Shown: piece after piece, positions 33,074-43,010 of the stretch
Layout of the letters: each line of letters begins with the position of its first letter
Numbering within the stretch: position 1 is the stretch's first letter
Source of the DNA: Chryseobacterium hagamense
GTDB taxonomy: Bacteria; Bacteroidota; Bacteroidia; Flavobacteriales; Weeksellaceae
NCBI RefSeq assembly: GCF_007991455.1
Contig: NZ_BJYJ01000019.1
Coordinates: 1 to 64,000, forward strand
Length of the DNA stretch: 64,000 bases
Direction: 5' to 3'
Notes under the pieces: model-generated
The model's database searches: none
Seen by the model: the letters and a program-made list of their open reading frames with translations, nothing else
Told to the model about the DNA's origin: nothing
Position numbers and translations under genes: made by a program

Positions 33074-33100
33074 TCATGTTACATAAATGTTAACACTTTA

Positions 33101-33817
33101 ATGAGCCCTGAATTTATACATACCTATGTTTCCGTTGATTGTGTCGTTTTTGGATTTGACCATGATAACCGATTGAATATTTTACTCGTGGAAAGGCATC
33201 TGGATGCGGAAAAGCAGATCAAGCTTCCGGGAAGTCTTATTTTCAGTGATGAGGATGTAGACGATGCAGCAGAAAGAGTGCTTCACGAGCTTACAGGGAT
33301 CAGAAAAATGGTATTGAAGCAGTTTAAATGTTTTGCCGACCCGATGAGGGCGAATAATGAAAAGGACATCAACTGGATGGGAGAGGAGTATAAGCATCAT
33401 ATCGACCGGATCATCACCGTAGCATATCTTTCGCTCTGCAAGATCGATCATAAGATCAACAGTACCAAGTACAGCACGGTAGACTGGTTCCCGATCGACC
33501 AGGTGCCTTCGTTGCCTTTCGATCATAACAAGATCATCAGCGAATCGCTGATTGAAATCAGAAAATGGATCGAATCGGATTTCTCGATTATTTTCGAGCT
33601 TCTGCCGAAAAGGTTTACCATCAGGCAATTGTACCAGCTCTACAGCGCACTGAGTGAAAAATATATAGATATCAAAAACTTTCATAAAAAAATATCATCC
33701 TTCAACTATATCGTGCCGCTGGATGAAATCGAAAAAAACGTGTCGCACCGTGCCGCCAGATATTATAAGTTTGATGCCAAGGTCTTTAAGAAAAACAATA
33801 CGAAACTAATTAAATAA
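33101..33817 (+). CDS. NrtR/AraR-type Nudix-wHTH transcriptional regulator
   Basis: 238 residues from ATG 33101; a longer TTG frame would start inside the promoter. The N-terminal Nudix-like domain (about 5-145) has a degenerate Nudix box (GSLIFSDEDVDDAAERVLHELTGI, in part) lacking the usual RExxEE set, so it probably binds an effector without hydrolysing it. The C-terminal winged helix includes RFTIRQLYQLYSALSEKYID. Such proteins in Bacteroidota control arabinose and xylose genes (AraR of Bacteroides thetaiotaomicron is an example). It is directly followed by xylB and xylA, so it is the likely regulator of pentose use and perhaps the whole PUL. Confidence 0.88.
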   Translation: MSPEFIHTYVSVDCVVFGFDHDNRLNILLVERHLDAEKQIKLPGSLIFSDEDVDDAAERVLHELTGIRKMVLKQFKCFADPMRANNEKDINWMGEEYKHHIDRIITVAYLSLCKIDHKINSTKYSTVDWFPIDQVPSLPFDHNKIISESLIEIRKWIESDFSIIFELLPKRFTIRQLYQLYSALSEKYIDIKNFHKKISSFNYIVPLDEIEKNVSHRAARYYKFDAKVFKKNNTKLIK

Positions 33818-33833
33818 TACCCTCCTTTATACT

Positions 33834-35318
33834 ATGTACTTATTAGGTTATGACATCGGCAGTTCTTCTGTAAAAGTATGTCTCATCGAGGCATCCAGCG
33901 GAAAAGTGATTGCTTCAGAATTTTCTCCGAAAAAGGAAATGAAAATTACGGCAATTCATCCGGGCTGGGCAGAACAGAACCCCGGAGACTGGTGGACCAA
34001 CCTGAAGCTTGCGCACGAAGCCGTTATGCATGAATCCGGAATACAGGCCGAGGATATTAAAGGAATCGGGATTACCTGGCAGATGCACGGGCTGATTCTT
34101 GTAGATAAAGACCAGAACCTGCTGAGACCCTCCATTATCTGGTGCGACAGCCGTGCCGTTCCTTACGGTGAAAAGGCTTTTAAAGCCATCGGGGAAGAAA
34201 AATGTTTATCGCACCTGCTGAATTCGCCGGGCAACTTTACCGCTTCCAAACTGGCATGGGTAAAGGATAACGAGCCGGAGATTTTTGAAAAAATAGACAA
34301 GATCATGCTGCCGGGAGACTATATCGCGATGAGACTCTCCGGACAGATCGGAATCACCATAGAAGGATTATCCGAAGGGATTTTCTGGGATTTTAAAAAC
34401 AACTGCATTTCGGAAGATGTGATCAATTATTACGGGATCCCGAAAAGCTTTTTCCCGGAAATCGTGCCGACGTTCGGAATCCAGTCTACGGTTTCTGCAG
34501 CCGCCGCCCGGGAGCTCGGACTGAAAGAAGGAACCCCGATTTCCTACAGAGCAGGCGACCAGCCGAATAATGCCCTGTCGCTGAATGTGTTTAATCCGGG
34601 GGAAATTGCTTCCACCGCGGGAACCTCAGGGGTCGTTTACGGAGTTCTGGATCAACTGGACTACGATAAACTGTCACGAGTAAATACTTTTGCACACGTA
34701 AATTATACGCCGGAGCAGACCAGACTGGGGGTTTTGCTGTGCATCAACGGAACCGGAATTCTGAACTCATGGCTGAAACACAATTTTGCCACTTCGCTTT
34801 CTTCTTACGGAGATATGAACGATATGGCTTCGCTTTCGCCGATCGGCTCCAAAGGGTTAAGCATCATCCCTTTCGGAAACGGGGCGGAAAGGGTACTGGA
34901 AAATAAGGATACCAGCTGCTCGATCCACGGGATCAATTTCAACATCCACTCAAAAGGGGATATCCTGCGTGCGGCTCAGGAAGGAATTGTCTTTTCGTAT
35001 GAGTACGGAATGAATATCATGCGGAACATCGGGATGGATATCCAGGTGATCCGTGCAGGAAATGCCAATATGTTTTTAAGTTCGATTTTCCGCCAGTCGC
35101 TGGCCAGTGTCAGCAATGCGGTAATTGAACTGTACGATACGGACGGAGCCGTGGGTGCTGCCCGGGCAGCGGGAATGGGAATCGGATTTTATGCCGATTC
35201 CAGGGAAGCCTTTTCATCACTCGAAAAGATCGCCGTTATCGAGCCGGAACATGAAAAACGCGAACAATATACAGAAGCCTATTCAAGGTGGAAAAACCAT
35301 CTTAACGAAATCATCTAA
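33834..35318 (+). CDS. xylB: xylulokinase
   Basis: The 494-residue FGGY-family kinase phosphorylates D-xylulose with ATP. The N-terminal ATP-binding motif LGYDIGSSSVKVCLIE, the substrate segment TWQMHGLILVDKDQNLLRPSIIWCDSRA (in part) and the catalytic-Asp region RAGDQPNNALSLNVFNPGEI are present. Length fits xylulokinase, and the following gene is xylose isomerase, which makes this product. It starts 16 bp after the regulator gene. Confidence 0.93.
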   Translation: MYLLGYDIGSSSVKVCLIEASSGKVIASEFSPKKEMKITAIHPGWAEQNPGDWWTNLKLAHEAVMHESGIQAEDIKGIGITWQMHGLILVDKDQNLLRPSIIWCDSRAVPYGEKAFKAIGEEKCLSHLLNSPGNFTASKLAWVKDNEPEIFEKIDKIMLPGDYIAMRLSGQIGITIEGLSEGIFWDFKNNCISEDVINYYGIPKSFFPEIVPTFGIQSTVSAAAARELGLKEGTPISYRAGDQPNNALSLNVFNPGEIASTAGTSGVVYGVLDQLDYDKLSRVNTFAHVNYTPEQTRLGVLLCINGTGILNSWLKHNFATSLSSYGDMNDMASLSPIGSKGLSIIPFGNGAERVLENKDTSCSIHGINFNIHSKGDILRAAQEGIVFSYEYGMNIMRNIGMDIQVIRAGNANMFLSSIFRQSLASVSNAVIELYDTDGAVGAARAAGMGIGFYADSREAFSSLEKIAVIEPEHEKREQYTEAYSRWKNHLNEII

Positions 35319-35425
35319 AAAATCACAAAAGAAATTCCAATGTACTTGCTGACCTTCAAAAATCAGTGAGCCGGGAGCTTTCATGCAAAAAATTAAAGAA
35401 AATAAAAAAATAAATAAGACAAAAT

Positions 35426-36754
35426 ATGAACACTTTAACAGGTACAAAAGAGTTTTTCACAGGGATCGATAAGATCAAGTTTGAAGGGAAGGAAAGCAGA
35501 AATCCGATGGCGTTCCGCTATTATGATGCAGAAAAAGTAATCATGGGGAAACCGATGAAAGACTGGACCCGTTTTGCAATGGCGTGGTGGCATACGTTAT
35601 GTGCTAACGGAAGCGATCCGTTCGGGGGAGCTACTATTCACCACCCTTGGGATATCGGAAACGATGCCGTTAGCAGAGCGATGCACAAACTGGACGCCGG
35701 TTTTGAATTTATGTCAAAAATGGGCTTTAATTTCTACTGCTTCCACGATATCGACCTGGTAGATCCGGCAGACAACTGGAAAGACTACGAGAAAAACCTT
35801 CAGGCTGTTGTAGAATACGCCAAGCAGAAGCAGGCGGAAACCGGAATCAAGCTTCTTTGGGGTACGGCTAACGTTTTCACCCACGAAAGATACATGAACG
35901 GAGCTTCTACCAACCCGAACTTCGATGTATTGGCTTGTGCCGGAACTCAGGTTAAAAACTCTATCGATGCAACCATCGCATTGGGAGGCGAAAATTATGT
36001 TTTCTGGGGCGGAAGAGAAGGGTATATGAGCCTTCTGAACACGGATATGAAGCGTGAAAAAGACCACTTGGCACGTTTTCTTACGATGTCCAGAGACTAT
36101 GCCCGCCAGCAAGGTTTTACCGGAAACTTCCTGATCGAGCCTAAACCGATGGAGCCTACCAAGCACCAGTATGACTACGATTCGGAAACGGTAATCGGAT
36201 TCCTGAGACATTACGGATTGGATAAAGATTTTAAATTAAATATTGAAGTAAATCATGCTACCCTGGCAGGCCATACGTTCGAGCACGAGCTTCAGGCAGC
36301 AGTAGACGCGGGAATGTTAGGAAGCATCGATGCGAACAGGGGAGATTACCAGAACGGTTGGGATACCGATCAGTTCCCGGTAGATTACCTGGAAATGGTT
36401 CAGGCCTGGCTGGTATTGCTTCCGGCAGGAGGATTAGGAAAAGGAGGCGTAAACTTCGACGCTAAAATCAGAAGAAACTCTATTGATCCTGAAGATTTAT
36501 TCATCTCTCACATTTCAGGAATGGATGTGTTTGCAAAAGGTCTTCTGTCCGCTGCCGACATTCTTGAAAACTCAGACTACAACAAATTAAGAACAGACCG
36601 CTATACTTCTTTTGACAATGGGAACGGAAAGGCATTTGAAGAAGGATCTCTCACTTTAGAGGATCTTCAGAGAATAGCCCATGAAATCGGGGAACCTCAG
36701 CCAAAAAGCGGAAAACAGGAATTGTTTGAAGCGATCGTGAACATGTATATCTAA
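35426..36754 (+). CDS. xylA: xylose isomerase
   Basis: The 442-residue TIM-barrel metalloenzyme converts D-xylose to D-xylulose in the cytosol. It is the long class II type typical of Bacteroidota. Visible motifs are FHDIDLVDP with the catalytic His, [25 protein letters not shown] with metal-binding Glu, and [17 protein letters not shown] with metal-binding Asp. It starts about 107 bp after xylB and is followed by a large-loop hairpin before susC. Confidence 0.97.
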   Translation: MNTLTGTKEFFTGIDKIKFEGKESRNPMAFRYYDAEKVIMGKPMKDWTRFAMAWWHTLCANGSDPFGGATIHHPWDIGNDAVSRAMHKLDAGFEFMSKMGFNFYCFHDIDLVDPADNWKDYEKNLQAVVEYAKQKQAETGIKLLWGTANVFTHERYMNGASTNPNFDVLACAGTQVKNSIDATIALGGENYVFWGGREGYMSLLNTDMKREKDHLARFLTMSRDYARQQGFTGNFLIEPKPMEPTKHQYDYDSETVIGFLRHYGLDKDFKLNIEVNHATLAGHTFEHELQAAVDAGMLGSIDANRGDYQNGWDTDQFPVDYLEMVQAWLVLLPAGGLGKGGVNFDAKIRRNSIDPEDLFISHISGMDVFAKGLLSAADILENSDYNKLRTDRYTSFDNGNGKAFEEGSLTLEDLQRIAHEIGEPQPKSGKQELFEAIVNMYI

Positions 36755-36761
36755 AATAAAT

Positions 36762-36818
36762 AAAAAGGCTGTTAAACACTAAGGATTTCTTTTAATGATC
36801 ATCATCACCAGCCTTTTT
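36762..36818 (+). terminator. possible terminator or attenuator between xylA and susC
   Basis: AAAAAGGCTG and CAGCCTTTTT (10-bp perfect arms) enclose a 37-base loop and are followed by ATTTC. It begins 7 bp after the xylA stop. It may partly separate regulator-xylBA from the PUL genes, though the large loop weakens it. Confidence 0.5.
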
Positions 36819-36849
36819 ATTTCAACCCTAATATTTAAAAATAATAATT

Positions 36850-39732
36850 ATGAACCGATTTTATTTTGCTAAAACCAATAAGGCGGCCCTCTTTTTTGCC
36901 ATGGCCTTATTACCTGCCGGCATGGCGTATGCTCAGGTTAAAAAAGATACGGTGCCCAAGGAGAAGAAGATAGAGGAAGTGGTGGTCATCGGGTACGGTA
37001 CCCAAAGAAAAGAAGCCGTAACGGGTTCGGTAGTAAGTGTAAAGGGTGAGACCCTCAGAGAAGTTCCTACTGCCAATATTACGCAAGCATTACAGAGTAG
37101 AAGTGCGGGGGTGGAAATCAATCAGACTTCCAGTAAGCCGGGAGCAACTATGAAAATACGAATCAGAGGGACAAGATCATTATCAGATAATGCCAATGAT
37201 CCGCTTGTTGTATTGGACGGAATTCCTTTTGCAGGATCGCTGGGAGATATAAGCTCCAGCGATATTAAAAGTATTGATATCCTGAAAGATGCTTCTGCAA
37301 CGGCAATCTATGGTTCCAGAGGAGCAAACGGGGTAATCTTGGTAACAACTAATAGAGGATCTAAAGGTCAAAAGCCGAGATTCACCTACAATTCTTTTAC
37401 AGGGAGCCAGACTTTGTTCTCAAGGTATCCTATGATGAATGCTGCCCAGTTAACGAAACTAAGGCATGATGCCGGCGATCTTATCAAAAATGGAGACAGC
37501 GAAAAAGATGGTGTTGATACTGATTGGCAAAAGTTGTATTATAAGCCGGCGATGATTACTAACCATGATGTAGGAGTTTCCGGAGGAACGGAAGGGGGTA
37601 ACTATAATGTTGGTTTGTCATATCTAAAACAGGATGCAATTGTTCCTTTGCAAAGCTATGAACGTTTTGGTATTAGGGTTGGCTTGGATCAGCAGGTTGG
37701 AAAAAGTTTTAAATTCGGTTTTACTACCAATTCCAATTATGTGAAATCTGAAGGAAATGGTATTGCTGCAGCTCCTACTTTAGGATATTCGCCATTGGCC
37801 AGTCCTTATGATGAATTCGGAAATCCAAGAAGAACGTTAAGTATGTCCTCGAATATGGATCAAGCCTGGACTTATACAAGACAGAGCCTTGATGCATTAG
37901 GAGATAAATATGTAGATGAAACAAATGCTTTCTCGTCTTACAACAATATTTATGGTGAAGTTAAGCTACCGATAGACGGATTGAAATACCGTATCAATGT
38001 AGGGTTGGATTTCAGAACTTCAAATAGCGGAAATTATACAGGAGTAGGAGTATTTAATACCAATCCTGCAGCTTTTTCTTCTGCCGGAAAAGGGAATAAT
38101 CAAACTTATCACTGGACTATTGAGAACTTATTAACTTACGATAAAACTTTTGGGAAACATAAAATTAATGCCGTTGCATTATATTCTTCTGAACAAAATA
38201 CTTTTATGAGTAGTTATATCAGTGCTAAAAATGTACCTGCAGATTTCTTCCAATATTATAATCTGGGACAGTCTCCGCAGACCGATATTACGGTAAGCCC
38301 GAATAATCAGTCTTATGTAAGAACCGGACTTCTTTCTTATATGGGGCGGGCAATGTATACCTATGACAATAAATATATGATTACTGCTACACTTCGGGCA
38401 GATGGTGCTTCAGTTCTAGCAGAAGGGCATAAGTGGAATACTTATCCGGCGATCTCCGTTGGATGGAATGTGGCTAATGAGAATTTTATGAAAAACTTCC
38501 AGTTCGTTAATTTATTCAAATTAAGATATGGTTGGGGAGAAACTTCAAATCAGGCTATCGCACCTTATACCACTTTAGGAAGCTTATCTGTTAACCCGTA
38601 TAACTTCGGAGCGGCCTATTCTACAGGCGTTTCTATCAATACGGCACCTAACCCGTATTTAGGATGGGAATATTCCAAAACCCATAACGCAGGATTAGAT
38701 TTTGGTTTTTTAAATAATAGAATTAACGGGACAGTCGAATATTACAGAACACATACTTATGGTATACTTCAGAATAAGAGTTTACCTTCAAGTGCTGGAA
38801 TTCCAGGTGGTGTTTTGCAAAATGTAGGAGATATTGAGAACAAAGGATGGGAAGCTTCTCTGAACGGAATTATTATTGATAAGCCGGATGGTTTCAGCTG
38901 GGATGCAGGAATTAACTGGTATGCCAACAGAAATAAAATTTTATCCCTTGCATCAGGTGCGGATAGAGATGTGAATAATCTTTGGTTTGTAGGTTATAAT
39001 GTTAATGTTTTATATGATTATCAGTATATTGGATTGTGGCAAAAAGGAGATCCTTATTTAAAAATTTTAGAACCACAAACAGATTCGGCTCCGGGGATGA
39101 TCAAAGTTCTCTACACTGGAGGTTATAAAGCGGATGGAACACCGGAAAGACAAATCGGACCAAATGACATGAAGGTGTTTAATACCAATCCTGACTGGCA
39201 AGGTGGTTTCAATATGCGTTTTGCTTACAAAGGCTTCGAATTAAGTACGGTAGGAGCATTCCAGAAAGGAGGGATTCTGATCAGTTCTATTTATGGCCCT
39301 ACCGGTTACTTAAACAGATTAACGGGTAGAGGAAATAACGTAGATGTGGATTACTATACGGATGACAATACGGATGCCCTGTTTCCAAAACCGGGTGGAA
39401 CCACAAGCGGAGACAACCCAAAATATCTGTCAACTTTAGCTATGTTTGATGGATCTTACGTTAAATTGAGAACACTTACATTAGGATATAACTTAAATAA
39501 AGATTTCCTTAAAGATCTTAATATTAACAGCTTGAGAATTTACTTTACGGTTACTAATCCCCTGATTATTTATTCTCCGTATCATAAATTTTCCGGTATG
39601 GATCCTGAGCCAAATTCCACAGGAGATCAGAACCAGGCGGTCACCAGTGGTTATAAAAATCGTCAGTTGATCATAGGAACTAACAATCCTGCCACGAGAA
39701 ACTTTATATTGGGACTTAATTTATCTTTTTAA
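36850..39732 (+). CDS. SusC/RagA-family TonB-dependent outer membrane transporter
   Basis: The 960-residue outer membrane beta-barrel imports oligosaccharides with TonB energy. A signal peptide ends at about AYAQ (residue 29), followed almost at once by the TonB box-like EEVVVIGYGTQRKEAVTGSV, the plug domain (IRIRGTRSLSDNANDPLVVLDG, ILKDASATAIYGSRGANGV) and the barrel, ending in Phe (ILGLNLSF). The N-terminal carboxypeptidase-D-regulatory-like domain found in most SusC proteins is absent. SusD follows 12 bp later. With the surrounding hemicellulases the substrate is probably arabinoxylo-oligosaccharides. The gene looks more AT-rich than the glycosidase genes. Confidence 0.95.
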   Translation: MNRFYFAKTNKAALFFAMALLPAGMAYAQVKKDTVPKEKKIEEVVVIGYGTQRKEAVTGSVVSVKGETLREVPTANITQALQSRSAGVEINQTSSKPGATMKIRIRGTRSLSDNANDPLVVLDGIPFAGSLGDISSSDIKSIDILKDASATAIYGSRGANGVILVTTNRGSKGQKPRFTYNSFTGSQTLFSRYPMMNAAQLTKLRHDAGDLIKNGDSEKDGVDTDWQKLYYKPAMITNHDVGVSGGTEGGNYNVGLSYLKQDAIVPLQSYERFGIRVGLDQQVGKSFKFGFTTNSNYVKSEGNGIAAAPTLGYSPLASPYDEFGNPRRTLSMSSNMDQAWTYTRQSLDALGDKYVDETNAFSSYNNIYGEVKLPIDGLKYRINVGLDFRTSNSGNYTGVGVFNTNPAAFSSAGKGNNQTYHWTIENLLTYDKTFGKHKINAVALYSSEQNTFMSSYISAKNVPADFFQYYNLGQSPQTDITVSPNNQSYVRTGLLSYMGRAMYTYDNKYMITATLRADGASVLAEGHKWNTYPAISVGWNVANENFMKNFQFVNLFKLRYGWGETSNQAIAPYTTLGSLSVNPYNFGAAYSTGVSINTAPNPYLGWEYSKTHNAGLDFGFLNNRINGTVEYYRTHTYGILQNKSLPSSAGIPGGVLQNVGDIENKGWEASLNGIIIDKPDGFSWDAGINWYANRNKILSLASGADRDVNNLWFVGYNVNVLYDYQYIGLWQKGDPYLKILEPQTDSAPGMIKVLYTGGYKADGTPERQIGPNDMKVFNTNPDWQGGFNMRFAYKGFELSTVGAFQKGGILISSIYGPTGYLNRLTGRGNNVDVDYYTDDNTDALFPKPGGTTSGDNPKYLSTLAMFDGSYVKLRTLTLGYNLNKDFLKDLNINSLRIYFTVTNPLIIYSPYHKFSGMDPEPNSTGDQNQAVTSGYKNRQLIIGTNNPATRNFILGLNLSF

Positions 39733-39744
39733 ATCTACATCATC

Positions 39745-41706
39745 ATGATAAAAATTAACAAAAAAATTGTATTGGGTATTTTAGTGAGTTCACTAGCCTT
39801 GTCTAGCTGCAATGAAATTCTAGACGAACAACCCAGATCAGGATATACGGTTGATTACTTCAACTCTGCAGATGGTGTAACATCTGGTGTAACGGCTTTA
39901 TACAGAAGCTTACGTCTTCTTTACGGAAACGGCTATTACATGAGTGCAACACAGAACGGAACGGATGAAGCAACCTGGGCACAGAGTGCAGACGGTAACT
40001 TCAAGGATCTTGATATGACGGGAGGGGCAGGAGCTATTAACTCCAATACTTTTCCTACAAGCATGGTTTGGGGATCTGTTTTTCCTTATATCAACACTGC
40101 TAACGGTATTATAGAAAGAGGACCAAAGTTTAATATTGCCGAATCCCTTGTATCTGAAGCCCGGTTTTTCAGATCATTTTATTACTTCCAATTGGTACAG
40201 ACCTATGGTGGTGTTCCGTTAGATTTGGGTTCAGGAGAATTGGCTCTTAATATTTCACCTACGACTCTGTCTAAAAGAAACACTGTTCCGGAAGTATATA
40301 CAAGAGGTATTTTCCCGGATTTACTGAAAGCAGTAAATAATCTTCCTGCCAGCCCAAGAGTTACCGGCGGTGTTACGAAGAATGTAGCAAGGCTGTTTCT
40401 GGCCAAAGCATACCTTACTTATGGTTGGTGGTTACAGAATCCTAATAACATCCCAACTTATCCTGATGCTGCAAGAACAGATCCGGATGGGCATAATGCA
40501 CAGTGGTATTTCCAACAGGCTTACGATATTGCTTTACAAGGTATTAATACTCCGGGATCTTATGCTCTTCAGCCTACCTATTATGATGTGAATGAAGGTT
40601 CTAAAGACCGCAATTCGGAGCAGATGCTTTACGCAGATCATACGGCATCCAGTATTTTTTATAACGAGGGAGATCCGGTGGGCTACGGTTCCGGATGGGC
40701 TCCCGATAATTTCGCGGCCTGGATGCAGACCTGGAATTATACCAATATTAAAAGTAGTAAATCAGCCACTACATGGAATGCTGCAACCCCGATTACAAGA
40801 GAAGCTGCCCAGTCATTCGGAAGGCCTTGGGTACGTATGGCTCCGCCTATCGGAGTGATCAAAAATACCTTTGCTGATAAAACTAATGATTCCCGTTATG
40901 ACGGTACTTTTGTAACTACTTATAGAGGAAACTGGCAGAAAACCGGAACAGGTTTGGAGACTGTTACTACGTTATACAATGCCAATAATCTTCCTGTGCC
41001 GGTAGGTGGAGCGATATTAAGCTTTTTAGATGATGATTCTCAACTTCCCAATATTGCTTATCCTTCCGGAAGCGGCCAAAATGGCGTAGGGGCAGGGGTT
41101 TTACCAGGACGTGCAGATTGGGTGATTTCACCTAATGGAATCAGCAGAATTGTATATCCGGGACTTTGGAAAATCGGAACTTATCAGACAAATGACCTTG
41201 CTGGATTAGGTTATCCAAATGCTGCATTAACGAGACCATTCCCTGTAGCCAAATTCTCAGAATTCTATTTCATTGCAGCAGAAGCGGCAGTTAAGGGAGC
41301 TTCGGGTGCCGTGAGCGCAAGAGATTTAATCAACGTTATCCGTGCTAGAGCCGGAAAATGGAGGTTTAGTAATAAGAACAATGCATCTTATATTGCAGAC
41401 AACAGTGCAGCAATGATTGCCGCAACGCCTGCAACAATTACCATAGATTATATTCTCGCCGAAAGATCCAGAGAATATTATGGAGAGTTTTACAGATGGT
41501 TTGACTTGGTTAGAACCCAAAAGTGGGCAGAATATGGTGCGACTTATCAAATTGGAGGGACAGCTTATGGAAACCATACGCCTCAGACTTTTACAAGAAA
41601 CATTCAGCCTTATCATTATCTTAGACCGATCCCTCAGGGGCAGCTGGACGCAATGAATGAAATGTCTGCAGCAGATAAAGCAAAATACCAGAATCCTGGA
41701 TACTAA
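39745..41706 (+). CDS. SusD/RagB-family surface glycan-binding lipoprotein
   Basis: 653 residues: signal peptide with lipobox LALSSC (Cys22), then the SusD fold with TPR-like helices (EARFFRSFYYFQLVQTYGGVPL, VARLFLAKAYLTYG, FYFIAAEAAVKG and RDLINVIRARAG). It caps the SusC barrel on the cell surface and delivers glycan to it. The conserved C-terminal ending (PQTFTRNIQPYHYLRPIPQG, in part) is normal. Size is somewhat larger than the average of about 550. Confidence 0.94.
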   Translation: MIKINKKIVLGILVSSLALSSCNEILDEQPRSGYTVDYFNSADGVTSGVTALYRSLRLLYGNGYYMSATQNGTDEATWAQSADGNFKDLDMTGGAGAINSNTFPTSMVWGSVFPYINTANGIIERGPKFNIAESLVSEARFFRSFYYFQLVQTYGGVPLDLGSGELALNISPTTLSKRNTVPEVYTRGIFPDLLKAVNNLPASPRVTGGVTKNVARLFLAKAYLTYGWWLQNPNNIPTYPDAARTDPDGHNAQWYFQQAYDIALQGINTPGSYALQPTYYDVNEGSKDRNSEQMLYADHTASSIFYNEGDPVGYGSGWAPDNFAAWMQTWNYTNIKSSKSATTWNAATPITREAAQSFGRPWVRMAPPIGVIKNTFADKTNDSRYDGTFVTTYRGNWQKTGTGLETVTTLYNANNLPVPVGGAILSFLDDDSQLPNIAYPSGSGQNGVGAGVLPGRADWVISPNGISRIVYPGLWKIGTYQTNDLAGLGYPNAALTRPFPVAKFSEFYFIAAEAAVKGASGAVSARDLINVIRARAGKWRFSNKNNASYIADNSAAMIAATPATITIDYILAERSREYYGEFYRWFDLVRTQKWAEYGATYQIGGTAYGNHTPQTFTRNIQPYHYLRPIPQGQLDAMNEMSAADKAKYQNPGY

Positions 41707-41792
41707 TTAAATTTATTCTACATTCATATTAGCAGCAAAATAGGTGTTGAAAAGCACCTATTTTGTTTAGTATGAAGAAAAATTCAAAACTT

Positions 41793-43007
41793 ATGGAAAA
41801 AACCTGGCGTTGGTTTGGCAAAAAAGATAAGATTACATTAGAGACACTTCGTCAGATCGGTGTCGAAGGCATTGTTTCTGCACTACACGATATCCCGAAC
41901 GGGCAGGTCTGGGGTCTGGAGGCGGTGAATGATTATAAAAACTATATAGAAGGTTACGGTCTTCGCTGGTCTGTGGTGGAAAGCCTCCCGGTGAGCGAAG
42001 CGATCAAGTACGGAGGTGGAGACCGCGACTTTTTAATAGAGAATTACATCGCCAGTCTTGAAAATCTGGGCAAAGCAGGCTTAACCACCGTTTGTTACAA
42101 CTTTATGCCGGTGCTGGATTGGGCAAGGACAGACCTTTTCCATCAATGGGAAGACGGTTCGTCATCTTTATATTTTGACAAAGCCAAATTCGCTTATTTT
42201 GAAATTCATATTTTAAAAAGAAAAGGAGCGGAAAACGATTATACGCAGGAAATTCTTCAGAAAGTAGAAGAACTTAAAAATACCCTTACCGAAGAAGACA
42301 ATAATCATCTGATCGATTCGGTGATTGTAAAAACACAGGGATTCGTTAATGGAAACATTAAAGAAGGCGATCTGAACCCGGTAGAAAAATTCAACAATCT
42401 GTTGGCTTTGTATGACGGAATCGATAAAAACCAGCTTCGTGAAAACCTCAGATATTTCCTTGAAAAAATAATGCCGGTTTGCGAAAAATGGAGCATCCGG
42501 ATGTGTGTGCATCCTGACGATCCGCCTTTCGCTTTACTGGGCCTTCCAAGGATTGTTACCAATGAGGAAGATATCGACTGGTTCTTAAATGCCGTAGACA
42601 ATCCTCACAACGGGCTGACCTTCTGCGCAGGATCATTAAGCGCTAATCTGGACAATGACGTCCCGAAGCTCGCTCGGAAATTTGCCCATCGTACGAAATT
42701 TGTCCATCTCCGAAGCACCAATGTTTTCGACAACGGGGATTTCATCGAAGCCCATCATTTGGGCGGAAGAGGAAAACTGATCGACGTGATCCGCGTATTC
42801 GAAAAAGAAAACCCGGATCTGCCGATGCGCATCGATCACGGAAGGCTTCTGACCGAAGACATTGACAAAGGTTACAATCCCGGATACTCATTTCTGGGCA
42901 GAATGCTTGCCTTGGGACAGATTGATGGTGTCATGGCTGCCGTTCAGAATGAAATGGCCCGGGAAAACCAATCATTTTCTTCATCAATTATCAACGATCA
43001 ATCATAA
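41793..43007 (+). CDS. uxuA: mannonate dehydratase
   Basis: 404 residues from MEKTWRWFG, the start that matches known UxuA proteins (E. coli begins MEQTWRWYG); an ATG at 41772 and a TTG at 41763 are further upstream. It dehydrates D-mannonate to 2-keto-3-deoxygluconate. TIM-barrel motifs include HDIPNGQVWG, MCVHPDDPPFALLGLPRIV with metal-binding His, CAGSLSAN, HLRSTNVF, EAHHLGG and MRIDHGR. It lies 86 bp after susD and 3 bp before the reductase gene, forming a glucuronate module inside the PUL. Confidence 0.95.
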   Translation: MEKTWRWFGKKDKITLETLRQIGVEGIVSALHDIPNGQVWGLEAVNDYKNYIEGYGLRWSVVESLPVSEAIKYGGGDRDFLIENYIASLENLGKAGLTTVCYNFMPVLDWARTDLFHQWEDGSSSLYFDKAKFAYFEIHILKRKGAENDYTQEILQKVEELKNTLTEEDNNHLIDSVIVKTQGFVNGNIKEGDLNPVEKFNNLLALYDGIDKNQLRENLRYFLEKIMPVCEKWSIRMCVHPDDPPFALLGLPRIVTNEEDIDWFLNAVDNPHNGLTFCAGSLSANLDNDVPKLARKFAHRTKFVHLRSTNVFDNGDFIEAHHLGGRGKLIDVIRVFEKENPDLPMRIDHGRLLTEDIDKGYNPGYSFLGRMLALGQIDGVMAAVQNEMARENQSFSSSIINDQS

Positions 43008-43010
43008 AAA

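Larger units (their letters stand above)
32249..33100. other. long AT-rich control region upstream of nrtR-type regulator
   Basis: No gene in 850 bp. The left part holds the start region of SDR2. From about 32700 the sequence is extremely AT-rich and dense in repeated short words. AAGTGT occurs five times on either strand (32796, 32809r, 32941, 33023, 33093r), ACAATTsTTATCATA twice (32844, 32979) and an inverted repeat ATGATAA-CC-TTATCAT once (32954-32969). A TATATTTG promoter element at 33066 precedes the regulator start. Confidence 0.6.

Noticed and set aside
33071..33100. TTG start for the NrtR-type regulator
   Set aside because: The TTG overlaps the -7 promoter element; the ATG at 33101 gives the normal family N-terminus.
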